64,000 bases of DNA from JAIRMO01 sp046533115 (GTDB lineage: Bacteria > Spirochaetota > Spirochaetia > Treponematales > Breznakiellaceae). Numbering within the stretch: position 1 is the first letter of the stretch; every line of letters starts with the position of its first letter. Positions 32,466 through 41,415 of this stretch are shown here, in pieces. The notes beneath the pieces were generated by a model. It did no database searches, was not told the DNA's origin, and saw only the letters and a list, made by a program, of their open reading frames with translations. The translations under genes were made by a program, and so were the position numbers. The DNA is taken from contig NZ_JAJQRC010000012.1 in assembly GCF_046533115.1 (NCBI RefSeq), positions 16,341-80,340 of the forward strand. The letters are read 5' to 3'.

Positions 32466-34343
32466 TTAAAATTTCCTGGTTTTCTCCACTTCCGCCGCCA
32501 TGTCCTTCGCCGCCTTGACGACTTCCGGATTATCCGAGACCTGGGCGGTACCGACCCGCCACCAGGATTCATAGCCCCCGGTCATGGTTTTGGGGCTTAC
32601 CTTTACGTCGATCACCACCGGCCGGTCCGCGGCCAGGGCTTCCTTTACCGCCGCGGCCAACTCTTCCGCCGTCCTGGCCCGCAGTCCCCGGGCGCCCCAG
32701 CTTTCGCCGTTTTTGGCGTAATCCACCTGCACCGAATTTCCCGCGAGGCGGCCTGACTCGTCCCGGGTTTTCCACTCATTGCCGAAGTGATCGATACCCT
32801 GGCTGTTCTGGAGGTTGTCGATGCAGTGGAAACCCGCGTTATCCAGCACCACCACGATGATCTTCTTCCGTTCCTGAACCGCCGTTAACAGTTCCGAATG
32901 GAGCATGGTATAGGCCCCGTCACCGATGATCGTTACCACCTCCTTATCGGGGAAAGCGATTTTCGCCCCCAGGGCGGCGGCAACTTCGTAGCCCATACAG
33001 GAAAAGGCGTATTCCATGTGATAGGTCCCCGGCACCCGGGTACGCCAGACCCGCTGCATATCCGAAGGAACCGATCCCGAACCGGAGACGACAATCGCCT
33101 CTTTGGGGAGGAGCCGGTCGTTAAGTTCCCCCAGCACCCGGGCCTGGGAGAGCAGGGGCTTTCCGTCCGGGGCGGGGGGCGCGTCTTCGCGGTAGAGCCG
33201 GTCCACTTCGGCCTTCCATTCGTCCCGGGCGGCCGCAATCGCCCCGCCCCATTGGGATTTATAGGAGGCCGCCGCTTCGGTAAGGGCCTCCAGGGTAAGT
33301 TTCGCGTCGGCGATAATAGGTTCGCCGTTCATTTTATAGGCGTCAAAGGACGCGACGTTGATCCCCAGAATTTTGCAGGCGGGGTTTTGGAAAAGCCATT
33401 TGGAACAGGTGGTAAAATCCCCGAGCCTGGTTCCCACGGCGATGATAAGATCCGCCTCTTTGGCCAGCCTGTTCGACGCCAGGGAACCGGTGGATCCTAT
33501 CCCCGAAAGGTTGTAGGGATTGTCCCAGAGGATCGTCCCCTTGCCCCCCTGGGTTTCTCCGAAGGGTATATGGAAACTTTCGCAGAATTTCTCCAGCGCG
33601 GGACCGGCGCAGGAATAACGGACCCCGCCGCCGCAGATCACCAGGGGCTTTTTCGCGGCCCTAAGCAGCGCCGCGGCCCGCCCGATCTGTCCCTTGGTGG
33701 GGATCCGCCGCTCTATGTGGTGGACCCGCTTGGCGAGAAATTCTTCGGGGTAATCGTAGGTTTCCCCCTGCACGTCCTGGGGAAGGCTGACGGTTACCGC
33801 CCCGGTATCCGCCGGGTCCGTAAGCACCCGGAAGGCGTTGATGAGCGCCGTCATAAGCTGTTCGGGCCGCTGTACCCGGTCCCAGTAGCGGCTTACCGCC
33901 CGGAAGGAATCGCTGGCGGTATTGGTATAGTCCGTGGGGATCTCGATCTGCTGGAGCACCGGATCGGGCTGGCGGCAGGCAAAGGTGTCCGAGGGCAGGA
34001 ACAGAACCGGCACATGGTTTGCCGTGGCCACGGCGGCGGCGTTCACCATGTTCAGGGCCCCGGGCCCTATGGAAGAGCAGACCGCCATGATCTTGAGCCG
34101 GTTGTTTTGCTTGGCAAAACCCACCGCCGCATGGCCTGCCCCCTGCTCGTTTTTTGCCTGATAAAAACGAAGGGATGTTTTTCCCGATGCCAGGGCTTCC
34201 CCCAAACCCACTACCACTCCGTGTCCGAAGATACCGAAGACGCCTTCGACGAATTTGATTTCCTTTCCATCGTATTCCACATATTGGTTGTCCAGGAAAC
34301 GCAGCGCCGCCTGGCCTGTCGTAAGCCGTATTGTTTTGCCCAT
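32466..34343 (-). CDS. iolD: Trihydroxycyclohexane-dione hydrolase IolD (TPP-dependent)
   Basis: 625 residues from ATG 34343 (MGKTIRLTTGQAALRFLDNQ), with GAGGAG 7 nt upstream; an upstream ATG would add 11 residues without a ribosome site. It has the thiamine-diphosphate enzyme layout: N-terminal PYR domain (FGHGVVVGLGEAL), central domain, and PP domain with IGDGAYTMLHSELLTAVQE and VVLDNAGFHC. It hydrolyses the ring to 5-deoxy-glucuronate, the substrate of the adjacent IolB. Confidence 0.95.
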   Translation of the reverse strand: MGKTIRLTTGQAALRFLDNQYVEYDGKEIKFVEGVFGIFGHGVVVGLGEALASGKTSLRFYQAKNEQGAGHAAVGFAKQNNRLKIMAVCSSIGPGALNMVNAAAVATANHVPVLFLPSDTFACRQPDPVLQQIEIPTDYTNTASDSFRAVSRYWDRVQRPEQLMTALINAFRVLTDPADTGAVTVSLPQDVQGETYDYPEEFLAKRVHHIERRIPTKGQIGRAAALLRAAKKPLVICGGGVRYSCAGPALEKFCESFHIPFGETQGGKGTILWDNPYNLSGIGSTGSLASNRLAKEADLIIAVGTRLGDFTTCSKWLFQNPACKILGINVASFDAYKMNGEPIIADAKLTLEALTEAAASYKSQWGGAIAAARDEWKAEVDRLYREDAPPAPDGKPLLSQARVLGELNDRLLPKEAIVVSGSGSVPSDMQRVWRTRVPGTYHMEYAFSCMGYEVAAALGAKIAFPDKEVVTIIGDGAYTMLHSELLTAVQERKKIIVVVLDNAGFHCIDNLQNSQGIDHFGNEWKTRDESGRLAGNSVQVDYAKNGESWGARGLRARTAEELAAAVKEALAADRPVVIDVKVSPKTMTGGYESWWRVGTAQVSDNPEVVKAAKDMAAEVEKTRKF

Positions 34344-34393
34344 TCTTCGCTCCTCAATAAATAAATTCAAAAACAATGCACCATAGTAAAATG

Positions 34394-35221
34394 CTAGGTT
34401 TTAACGGGATTCCAGATATTCCTTTCGTCCCCCATCACCCACTGGTGTTCATCAACAAAAATAGGGGTGTTGGTGGCCGGCCCGTAATGGGCGCCGTCAA
34501 TATGCCGGATCACCCAGAGGTACCACATGGCATAGCCCGGGGCGGTTACCTGGGGATGGACCTGACCCTCCCGGATCAGGATCGTGTCCTTGTCCCGGAT
34601 AAGGTACGGGGTGTCTCCGATGGCGGTAAGGCCGAATCCCTGTTCGGGCTTAAACCGGTAATGGTAGATCTCAGGCTGGGGATGATGATGGGGCGGGTAA
34701 CTTGACCATTTGCCCGGTACCCCTATCACTTCGCCTATCACCAGGTTTGACTCACCGCGGTTGGTGTCGTCAAAACAGGTTCTGACGATGCGGGTGGAGG
34801 TTTCCCGCATGGTTCCTTCGCCGCGGAATTCGCTGCGGCATTCTTCGGGGGTAAAGAGTTTTGCCGTGAACCGTTTCGGGTTATCCGTGGCGGTATAGTA
34901 CCATTCCGCCCCGTCCTGGCCGGCGGTGATGGAAATCTTTGATTCCCGGGGGACCGAAAGGCACCACGGGGAATAATCGAACAGATCGGGCCGGGAAATG
35001 TCCTGGTGTTCAGGCGCCGCTCCGTTTACGCTCCAGGTGATTTTTGCGTTTCCCCAGGCCAAGAGCAGGCATTGTTCGTCGGTTTGACTTGACCGTTCCC
35101 AGGTTTCTCCGGGTAGAAGGGTCACCACCCCAAAGTCCATGAGCATATCCGCGGTGGCGCCGCTCCGGGTAACCAGGGGGGTATACCCCCGGGCAAAGGG
35201 TGTTTTATGATGGAATTGCAT
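34394..35221 (-). CDS. iolB: 5-deoxy-glucuronate isomerase IolB
   Basis: 275 residues, a double cupin. The metal site is SSYPPHHHPQPEIYHYRFKP, with a second barrel containing GQVHPQVTAPGYAMWYLW. It converts 5-deoxy-glucuronate to 2-deoxy-5-keto-gluconate. ATG 35221 has TAAGGAGG upstream. It lies between iolG and iolD in the operon. The next enzymes (IolC, IolJ, IolA) are not in this window. Confidence 0.95.
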   Translation of the reverse strand: MQFHHKTPFARGYTPLVTRSGATADMLMDFGVVTLLPGETWERSSQTDEQCLLLAWGNAKITWSVNGAAPEHQDISRPDLFDYSPWCLSVPRESKISITAGQDGAEWYYTATDNPKRFTAKLFTPEECRSEFRGEGTMRETSTRIVRTCFDDTNRGESNLVIGEVIGVPGKWSSYPPHHHPQPEIYHYRFKPEQGFGLTAIGDTPYLIRDKDTILIREGQVHPQVTAPGYAMWYLWVIRHIDGAHYGPATNTPIFVDEHQWVMGDERNIWNPVKT

Positions 35222-35295
35222 CCTTATTTCCTCCTTATGGGTCGGGGTAACATACCTCTGGTGGGCTGCCCCGTCCGGGTCTTAGCCCACCTATT

Positions 35296-36315
35296 TCATG
35301 CCCTGACTTCTTCCACTAAAACGGGCCGTTTTTCCTTAAGGGATTTTCCCGCCGCCAGGGCGGCGTACATATTTTCAAGACCATCCTCCCCGGTCACCGC
35401 CACGGGTTTATTTTGGAGGACCGCCTCGGTAAAAGAAAGCATCTCGTCTATAAAGGCCCCCTTGTACCGTTCCAGAAAAAAATAGAGGGGCTTTTCCCCG
35501 GTCACCCCCTGTTCGGTGTAGAGCTTAACCGTATTGGGGAGGTCGTTTTCCGCCAGGGCCGCGCCCTTGGAACCAAAAACCTCCACCCGCTGATCATAAC
35601 CGTAGACCGCCTTCCGGGAATTGTCGATAAGGCCGATGGCTCCGTTGGCGAAACCCAGGGTAACCATGGCGGTATCCACGTCCCCGGCCTTGCCGATCTC
35701 CGGGTCCACCAGGACCGCCCCGGCGGCGTAAACCTCGGTGATCTCGCTTCCCGCCTGAAACCGGGCCATGTCGAAGTCGTGGATCATCATGTCGATGAAG
35801 ATCCCCCCGGAAACCGCCACATAGGCCGGGGAGGGGGGCGCCGGGTCCCGGGAGGTGATCTTGACCAGTTGCACCTGACCGATTTCCCCGGCCAGGGTAT
35901 ACTCCCGAATCCGGCGGAAGTTATGATCAAAGCGCCGGTTAAAACCTATCTGCAGTTTAACCCCCGCCTTTTTAGCCGCCGCCAGGGCGGTCTTGACCTT
36001 GGGCACCGAGAGGTCTATGGGTTTTTCGCAGAAGATCTGCTTTCCCGCTCCGGCGGCGGCGATGATAAGGTCCGCATGGGTGTCGGTGGAACTGCAGATG
36101 ATCACCGCGTCTATGCCGGGATCGGCCAAGAGGTCCCCGGGATCTTTAGAAAGGATCCGCACGCCCAGTCCCCGGGCCCATTTTTCCTGTTCGGCGGTGA
36201 GGTTAATATCCGCGAGCCCTTCCAGGCGGGCCTGGGGAATAAACCGGGCGATATTTTCCCCGTGAATTTTTCCAATCCGTCCCGCGCCGATAACCCCCAT
36301 CCGTAATGGTTCCAT
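35296..36315 (-). CDS. iolG: Inositol 2-dehydrogenase IolG
   Basis: 339 residues, Gfo/Idh/MocA family. Start ATG 36315 (MEPLRMGVIGAGRIGKIHGENI) follows GAGGAGG by 7 nt; an open upstream extension is non-coding leader. NAD site GAGRIG, EKPIDL with the catalytic-domain Lys, and MMIHDFDMARF with the His/Asp pair of inositol dehydrogenases are present. It oxidises myo-inositol to inosose. It is the first gene of the minus-strand operon, under promoter 36442-36470 and operator 36417-36430. Confidence 0.93.
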   Translation of the reverse strand: MEPLRMGVIGAGRIGKIHGENIARFIPQARLEGLADINLTAEQEKWARGLGVRILSKDPGDLLADPGIDAVIICSSTDTHADLIIAAAGAGKQIFCEKPIDLSVPKVKTALAAAKKAGVKLQIGFNRRFDHNFRRIREYTLAGEIGQVQLVKITSRDPAPPSPAYVAVSGGIFIDMMIHDFDMARFQAGSEITEVYAAGAVLVDPEIGKAGDVDTAMVTLGFANGAIGLIDNSRKAVYGYDQRVEVFGSKGAALAENDLPNTVKLYTEQGVTGEKPLYFFLERYKGAFIDEMLSFTEAVLQNKPVAVTGEDGLENMYAALAAGKSLKEKRPVLVEEVRA

Positions 36316-36416
36316 AGCGATTCCTCCTCTTATCAAATATACCGGCCATCCCGGGGGATGAAAACCGGATCGATTACCGAATCCGGTCAAAACCGGTGTT
36401 TTGAAACAACTCAAGT

Positions 36417-36430
36417 TGAAAACGTTTTTA
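36417..36430 (-). promoter_or_regulatory. LacI-family operator in the iolG leader
   Basis: TGAAAACGTTTTTA, a near-palindrome centred on CG, matches the LacI/CcpA-type pattern. It lies 11 nt downstream of the minus-strand -10, where a bound repressor would block transcription. Confidence 0.6.
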
Positions 36431-36441
36431 GTATTGACTAT

Positions 36442-36470
36442 ATCATAACAGTGCCCCGGAACTTTGTAAA
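36442..36470 (-). promoter_or_regulatory. Sigma-70 promoter of the iolG operon
   Basis: On the minus strand, TTTACA and TATGAT are spaced by 17 nt. The interval 36316-36672 is the divergent control region; between the two promoters it is extremely A+T-rich (aaaaaattttt runs) and holds no gene. Confidence 0.65.
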
Positions 36471-36562
36471 GAGCTTTTTAAAAATCCTAAAAAAATTTTT
36501 AATTTTTCTATTTCTATACAATGTAATGACTTATAATCCTAAAAAAATTTTTAAATTTTTTC

Positions 36563-36590
36563 TTGACAAAGCTTTAAAGTGAGGTATACT
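36563..36590 (+). promoter_or_regulatory. Sigma-70 promoter of the regulator/importer operon
   Basis: TTGACA and TATACT are separated by 16 nt, with an operator starting 5 nt after the -10. Confidence 0.75.
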
Positions 36591-36595
36591 GAAAG

Positions 36596-36609
36596 GGAAA
36601 TCGTTTGCA
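36596..36609 (+). promoter_or_regulatory. LacI-family operator before the regulator gene
   Basis: GGAAATCGTTTGCA, centred on CG, is similar in form to the operator at 36417-36430. Its position just after the -10 suggests autorepression. Confidence 0.6.
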
Positions 36610-36672
36610 AGATAGGTGGCCCAAAATTCGTTTGGGTTTGGTTAGGCCCCAAGAACAGGACAGGAAAAGGAC

Positions 36673-37674
36673 ATGGTAAGTATCAAAGATATAGCCCGGC
36701 AGGCAGGGATGTCGGCTTCCACGGTCTCCAGGGTCGCAAACGGGAAAAAGCACGTTAGCTCGGATAAACGGCAGCGGATTCTCCAAATAATAGAAGAAAC
36801 CGGCTATGTTCCCAACAAGGCGGCCCGGGCTATGGTACTTAAAAAAACCTCTTCGGTGGGCCTGGTAATTCCGGACACCTTTAATATTTTCCAGCGGCAG
36901 CTTTTTTCGATCGTTGAGCGGAGCCTTGAATCCTTCGGTTATTATACCATGTTCTTTTTCTCGAAATTCGAGGATATCAGTGAGGAGCATTGCCTGAATA
37001 AGCTTAAGGCCGAAAATCTTGACGGTATCATTATGCTTCACGAGATGCAGAACGCCGCTTTTTATGAATATCTCAATAAAACCGGTATACCGGCCATTAC
37101 CGCCACCTTTCGATGTCCGGGGATTCCCGCCATACACGTAAACGAAGAACAGGCCGCCGCCGATGCGGTTAATCATCTGATTTCCCTGGGACACCGGGAT
37201 ATGGTCATGATTTCCGGGGACGGCTTTACCTTCGGCCGCCAGCGGGCGGAAGGCTTTTTTCAGGCCCTGACCGCGGCGGACCTTACCATAGAAGCCGGGC
37301 GGGTGGTTTTTGTCCGTAATTATACCGCCGAATTTGGTATGTACGGCATGCGGGAGCTTTTGCTCAGGCGGGGAGGGGGGCAGGATTTTACCGCGCTTTT
37401 TGCCGCCACCGACGAGTTGGCCATCGGGGCTATACGGGTGCTTCAGGATGCGGGGATCCGGGTGCCGGAGGATGTTTCCGTGGTGGGTTTCGACGATGTG
37501 GATATTTCCAACTATATAATTCCCCGGCTGACCACGGTCCGGCAGCCCATTAAGGAAATGGGCGAGCAGACCGCGTGGGCCCTGCACCGGATTATAACGG
37601 GGGGCGGCGCCATTGCGGAAGACCAGATACTGCCTTACCGGCTTATTATCAGGGAATCAACCCGGGCGATTTGA
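36673..37674 (+). CDS. LacI-family transcriptional regulator of the inositol genes
   Basis: 333 residues. The N-terminal helix-turn-helix SIKDIARQAGMSASTVSRVA with hinge helix (GYVPNKAARAM) is classic LacI; the rest is the periplasmic-binding-like effector domain, with DVSVVGFDDVDISNYI and LTTVRQPIKEMG at the end. It is divergent from iolG and first in the importer operon; the two matching operators flank its promoter. Inositol or an inositol catabolite is the likely inducer (inferred). Confidence 0.93.
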   Translation: MVSIKDIARQAGMSASTVSRVANGKKHVSSDKRQRILQIIEETGYVPNKAARAMVLKKTSSVGLVIPDTFNIFQRQLFSIVERSLESFGYYTMFFFSKFEDISEEHCLNKLKAENLDGIIMLHEMQNAAFYEYLNKTGIPAITATFRCPGIPAIHVNEEQAAADAVNHLISLGHRDMVMISGDGFTFGRQRAEGFFQALTAADLTIEAGRVVFVRNYTAEFGMYGMRELLLRRGGGQDFTALFAATDELAIGAIRVLQDAGIRVPEDVSVVGFDDVDISNYIIPRLTTVRQPIKEMGEQTAWALHRIITGGGAIAEDQILPYRLIIRESTRAI

Positions 37675-37767
37675 TCGGAGTGGTCCCCGGGGAGGAGTGT
37701 TTTATCGGGCTGCGGGAAGCCTTGAGCCGGGAAAAGATCCCGGAATATTGATTGTGAGGAAATAGAA

Positions 37768-39282
37768 GTGGAAGAACATGCTTTATTATGGGTCAAGAAG
37801 GTCACCAAGACATTTCCCGGCGTTACGGCCCTCAAAGCGGTCAGTTTTGATGTCCAAGCCGGCGAGGTTCACGGTCTCTGCGGGGAAAACGGCGCGGGAA
37901 AGTCTACCATTATTAAGGTAATCACCGGCGCCCATCCGCCCTCGGAGGGGGAGGTTTTTTTTAACGGTCAAAAGATGGAAAACATCACCCCCCATTATTC
38001 CATGTCTTTGGGTATCGCCTGTATCTATCAGGAACTGAACCTGGTGCCCCACATGACCGTGGCCGAGAACATATATCTGGGCCGGGAAGTGATTAAGGGG
38101 AAAAAGATAGGCTTGATTGACCGGGATGCCATGAAACGGGAATCCCACCAGGTGCTGCAGGGCCTGGGCCTGGACATCGATCCCGGCGTGAATGTCGGCG
38201 CCCTGGGGGTAGGCAAGCAACAGATGGTGGAAATTGCCCGGGCGGTACGGGCCGAGGCGAAGCTTATCATTATGGATGAACCCACCTCCGCGTTGAGCGC
38301 CCACGAAGCCCACGAGCTTCTGGAAATTGTCAAGTATCTCCGGGGGAAGGGGGTAGCCGTTATTTATATTTCCCACCGCCTGGACGAGGTGAAGGAGATC
38401 AGTGACCGGGTGACGATTTTGCGGGACGGTCAGAGTGTCGGCACCTTCGAGAATAAGGACCTCTCCATTGACGCCATGGTGAAGTACATGGTGGGGCGGG
38501 ACATTACCCAGAAGTATCCCAAGGTGAAAGCCCCTATCGGAAAGGAGATGCTGCGGGTGGAGGGGCTTACCCGCAAGGGGGTGGTGGAGAGTATTTCCTT
38601 CGCGGTACATGCCGGCGAGGTGCTGGGTTTTGCCGGCCTTATCGGCGCGGGCCGGACCGAGGCGGCCCGGGCCCTTACCGGAGCGGACCCCATCGACGGC
38701 GGTGCCATCTTTGTGGAAGGGAAACAGGTCCAGATCAAAACCCCCCAGGACTCGATAAGGGCGGGGATCGCCTTTCTTACCGAGGACCGTAAAGGCCAGG
38801 GCCTGATCCTGATTCAGAATATCGAATTCAATTCCACCCTGGTGAATCTGGGACACTATAAAAAACATATCCTGCTCAATTTGAAGAACGCGCGGAAAGA
38901 CGCGGAGCGCATGATAAAGGAACTGCACATTATTGCCCCGGGGGTAACCATGCCAGCGGGTAATCTCAGCGGCGGTAATCAGCAGAAGGTGGTTATCGCG
39001 AAGTGGTTGCTCTCCAAGGCACGGATCTTTATTTTTGATGAGCCCACGAGGGGCATAGATGTCGGCGCAAAGATTGAAGTGTATAACCTTATCAACGAAC
39101 TGGTAAAGAACGGGGCGGCGGTTATCATGATAAGTTCGGAAATGGACGAGTGCATGGGGATGTCCGATCGGATTATTGTCATGCATGAGGGTAAAATTGT
39201 TACCGAGCTGACGGGCAGCGGCGTGACCCAGGAGAAGATCATGTACGCCGCTTCCGGGTTAACGGTAATGGAGGGAGCGTAA
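37768..39282 (+). CDS. Sugar ABC importer, duplicated ATP-binding subunit (RbsA/MglA-like)
   Basis: 504 residues with two ABC domains. Domain 1 has Walker A GENGAGKST near residue 40, the signature region LGVGKQQMVEIARAV and Walker B LIIMDEPTSAL. Domain 2 has a degenerate Walker A (GLIGAGRTEAAR), the signature LSGGNQQKV and IFDEPTRGID. This asymmetry is normal for the family. GTG 37768 has AGGA 8 nt upstream. With the permease and binding protein downstream it should import inositol, judged by the gene set. Confidence 0.95.
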   Translation: MEEHALLWVKKVTKTFPGVTALKAVSFDVQAGEVHGLCGENGAGKSTIIKVITGAHPPSEGEVFFNGQKMENITPHYSMSLGIACIYQELNLVPHMTVAENIYLGREVIKGKKIGLIDRDAMKRESHQVLQGLGLDIDPGVNVGALGVGKQQMVEIARAVRAEAKLIIMDEPTSALSAHEAHELLEIVKYLRGKGVAVIYISHRLDEVKEISDRVTILRDGQSVGTFENKDLSIDAMVKYMVGRDITQKYPKVKAPIGKEMLRVEGLTRKGVVESISFAVHAGEVLGFAGLIGAGRTEAARALTGADPIDGGAIFVEGKQVQIKTPQDSIRAGIAFLTEDRKGQGLILIQNIEFNSTLVNLGHYKKHILLNLKNARKDAERMIKELHIIAPGVTMPAGNLSGGNQQKVVIAKWLLSKARIFIFDEPTRGIDVGAKIEVYNLINELVKNGAAVIMISSEMDECMGMSDRIIVMHEGKIVTELTGSGVTQEKIMYAASGLTVMEGA

Positions 39283-39284
39283 AT

Positions 39285-40283
39285 ATGGCTTGTTTACGAT
39301 GCGGGGTCATCGGTTTGGGAAGATTGGGTTTTAAGCACGCCCAAAACCTTGCCGGCCGTATGGAGAATGCCCGGCTTGTCGCCGTGTCCGATCCGGCGGA
39401 GGGAGCGCGGAACAATTTCAGCGGCCGTTTTTCCGGGGTTGACGTATTCGCCGATCATCGGGATTTGCTGGCCCGTAAGGACATAGACGCGGTGGTTATC
39501 GCCTCGGCGACCACTACCCACGGCAGGATCATTATGGATGCCCTAAAAGCGGGCAAGCCGGTGTTTTGTGAAAAGCCGGTAACCCTGGATATGGCCGAGG
39601 GAGCCCAGCTGCGGAAGACCCTGGCCGAGGTCAAGGGCTATCTGATGGTCGGCTTTATGAGGCGTTTTGACGATGCCTACCTCCTGGGTAAAAAACAGGT
39701 TGATTCCGGCAAACTTGGGGAGCCGGTTTATGTGCGCTGTGTAAGCAGGGATCCCGGGGCCCCTCCCCTTGAATTCGCCAAGGCCAGCGGCGGCCTGGTT
39801 CTGGATATGTGCGTCCATGATATCGATCTGGCCCGCTGGTTTATCGGCAGTGAGGTAAGCAAAATATCCGCCGAAGGGGCGGTGCTGATGTGGCCCGAAC
39901 TGGGCGAGATCGGCGATATCGATCATGTGGATATAGAATTCCGCTTCAAAAACGGCCGGCTTGCCCATTTGGAGGGAAGCAGAAACGCCCGGTACGGTTA
40001 CGACATTCGTACGGAAGTTATTTGTACCAAGGGATCGGTTTTCATCGGGGATCTCCGGCAGACCGCCTGTCTGGTATTAAACGAGCAGGGTTCTCTTACG
40101 GATATTGTTCCGGAATTCCGTACCCGCTTTGACAAGGCTTACCTCACCGAGATGGAGGCCTTTGTGAACGAGGTTTTAAATCAACGGGAATCCTCGGTGA
40201 CCCTGGAAGATGGCATCGCGGCTGTTGAGCTGTGTTTCTCGGTTAATGAGTCATTAAAACAGCATAAGGCTATTGAACTTTAA
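39285..40283 (+). CDS. Gfo/Idh/MocA oxidoreductase, probably inositol-type dehydrogenase
   Basis: 332 residues. It starts LRCGVIGLGRLGFKHAQNLA with the NAD site, EKPVTLD, and the active-site DMCVHDIDLARWFIG that it shares with IolG. It is therefore a second dehydrogenase of the regulon, perhaps for scyllo-inositol or another isomer (IolX/IolW-like). It follows the ABC ATPase by 2 nt and precedes the permease. Confidence 0.9.
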   Translation: MACLRCGVIGLGRLGFKHAQNLAGRMENARLVAVSDPAEGARNNFSGRFSGVDVFADHRDLLARKDIDAVVIASATTTHGRIIMDALKAGKPVFCEKPVTLDMAEGAQLRKTLAEVKGYLMVGFMRRFDDAYLLGKKQVDSGKLGEPVYVRCVSRDPGAPPLEFAKASGGLVLDMCVHDIDLARWFIGSEVSKISAEGAVLMWPELGEIGDIDHVDIEFRFKNGRLAHLEGSRNARYGYDIRTEVICTKGSVFIGDLRQTACLVLNEQGSLTDIVPEFRTRFDKAYLTEMEAFVNEVLNQRESSVTLEDGIAAVELCFSVNESLKQHKAIEL

Positions 40284-40303
40284 ATTTTAGAAGGAAGACA
40301 TAG

Positions 40304-41290
40304 ATGGCAGAAATTACAACGTCGGCACTAGGGGCAAATAAAAGAAGCGTCAAAGAGTATTTGAATACCTTCGGGGTGGTGTTAAGCCTTTTACTGCTTT
40401 GCATTATCCTCTCGATAGTTTCCCCGCGCTTTTTGACCGTGGATAATCTGATGAATGTCGCGGGTCAGGCGGCAATCAATTCTATCATTTCGGTGGGTAT
40501 GTTCCTGGCCATCCTTACTTCGGGGATTGATCTTTCGGTCGGGTCGATCCTCGCGCTTTCCACCATGTTCATGGGGCATTTCGCTACCAAATATAATATG
40601 AACCCCTGGATGGCGCTGGCAAGCTGCCTGGCCATCGGAACCTTTCTCGGCTTAATCAACGGCCTGATGCTTACCAAAATGCGGCTGCCCCATCCGTTTA
40701 TCTCGACCATGGGGACCAAGCAGATGGCCCGGGGGCTGTGTCTGGTGATAACCGCGACAAAACCGGTCTATGGGTTTAAGCCGCCGATTCTGTTTCTCGG
40801 AAGCCAGCGGCTCGGCCCGGTACCGGTCTCAATTATGCTGGTGATCCTGCTCTATGTGGTCATGTATATATTTCTCAGCCGTACCCGGACGGGACGGCAC
40901 ATTTACGCGGTAGGGGGGAATAAGGAGGCAGCCCGTTTAAGCGGCATTAACGTAAACGGTGTGCTGAACCTCGTCTATGCCGCAAGCGGCTTTATGGCGG
41001 CCCTGGCGGGTATCGTCATGGTAGGCCGGGTCGACGCCTCTTTCCCCCTGGCCGGTCAGGACTATGAGACCGACGCCATCGCGGCGGTTATCATCGGGGG
41101 CGCGAGTTTCTTCGGCGGTATCGGGAAAATCGGCAACACCATCGTCGGGGTCCTGCTCATCGCCGTGCTGCGTAACGGGCTGAATTTGATGGGGGTGTCC
41201 TCGGCATGGCAGGCTTTCACCATCGGCGCGGTTATCATTATCGCGGTGTTTATCGACGTTCTCCGTCAGAACGTAATGAAGCGGAGTTAA
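40304..41290 (+). CDS. Sugar ABC importer permease (RbsC-like)
   Basis: 328 residues with eight to ten membrane helices (LSLLLLCIILSIVSPRFL first) and the RbsC-family segments MFLAILTSGIDLSVGSILAL, ARLSGINV and AAVIIGGASFFGGIG. It forms the membrane channel with the duplicated ATPase. AGAAGGAAG precedes ATG 40304. Confidence 0.95.
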   Translation: MAEITTSALGANKRSVKEYLNTFGVVLSLLLLCIILSIVSPRFLTVDNLMNVAGQAAINSIISVGMFLAILTSGIDLSVGSILALSTMFMGHFATKYNMNPWMALASCLAIGTFLGLINGLMLTKMRLPHPFISTMGTKQMARGLCLVITATKPVYGFKPPILFLGSQRLGPVPVSIMLVILLYVVMYIFLSRTRTGRHIYAVGGNKEAARLSGINVNGVLNLVYAASGFMAALAGIVMVGRVDASFPLAGQDYETDAIAAVIIGGASFFGGIGKIGNTIVGVLLIAVLRNGLNLMGVSSAWQAFTIGAVIIIAVFIDVLRQNVMKRS

Positions 41291-41415
41291 GGGAAGCTCC
41301 GGAGACCGCCGGTCGGGCGGTTCTTCGGAGAAAATCGTTGGTTAAGAGAAAACACGGATACAAGACTTGGTATGAGCCCTTGATCCGGTTTATATATCAC
41401 CCATGGAGGTATGGA

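Noticed and set aside
32898..34364. Long plus-strand frame of 488 codons opposite iolD
   Set aside because: Exact antisense of a clearly recognised TPP enzyme in GC-rich DNA; a mirror frame with no motif of its own.
37680..37751. A 23-codon frame (GTG start, product VVPGEECFIGLREALSREKI...) between the LacI gene and the ABC ATPase
   Set aside because: It looks coding-like but is very short, with no good ribosome site; it could be a remnant and is too weak to call.
37786..39186. Long minus-strand frame of 466 codons opposite the ABC ATPase
   Set aside because: Antisense of a gene with both Walker motifs; composition-driven.
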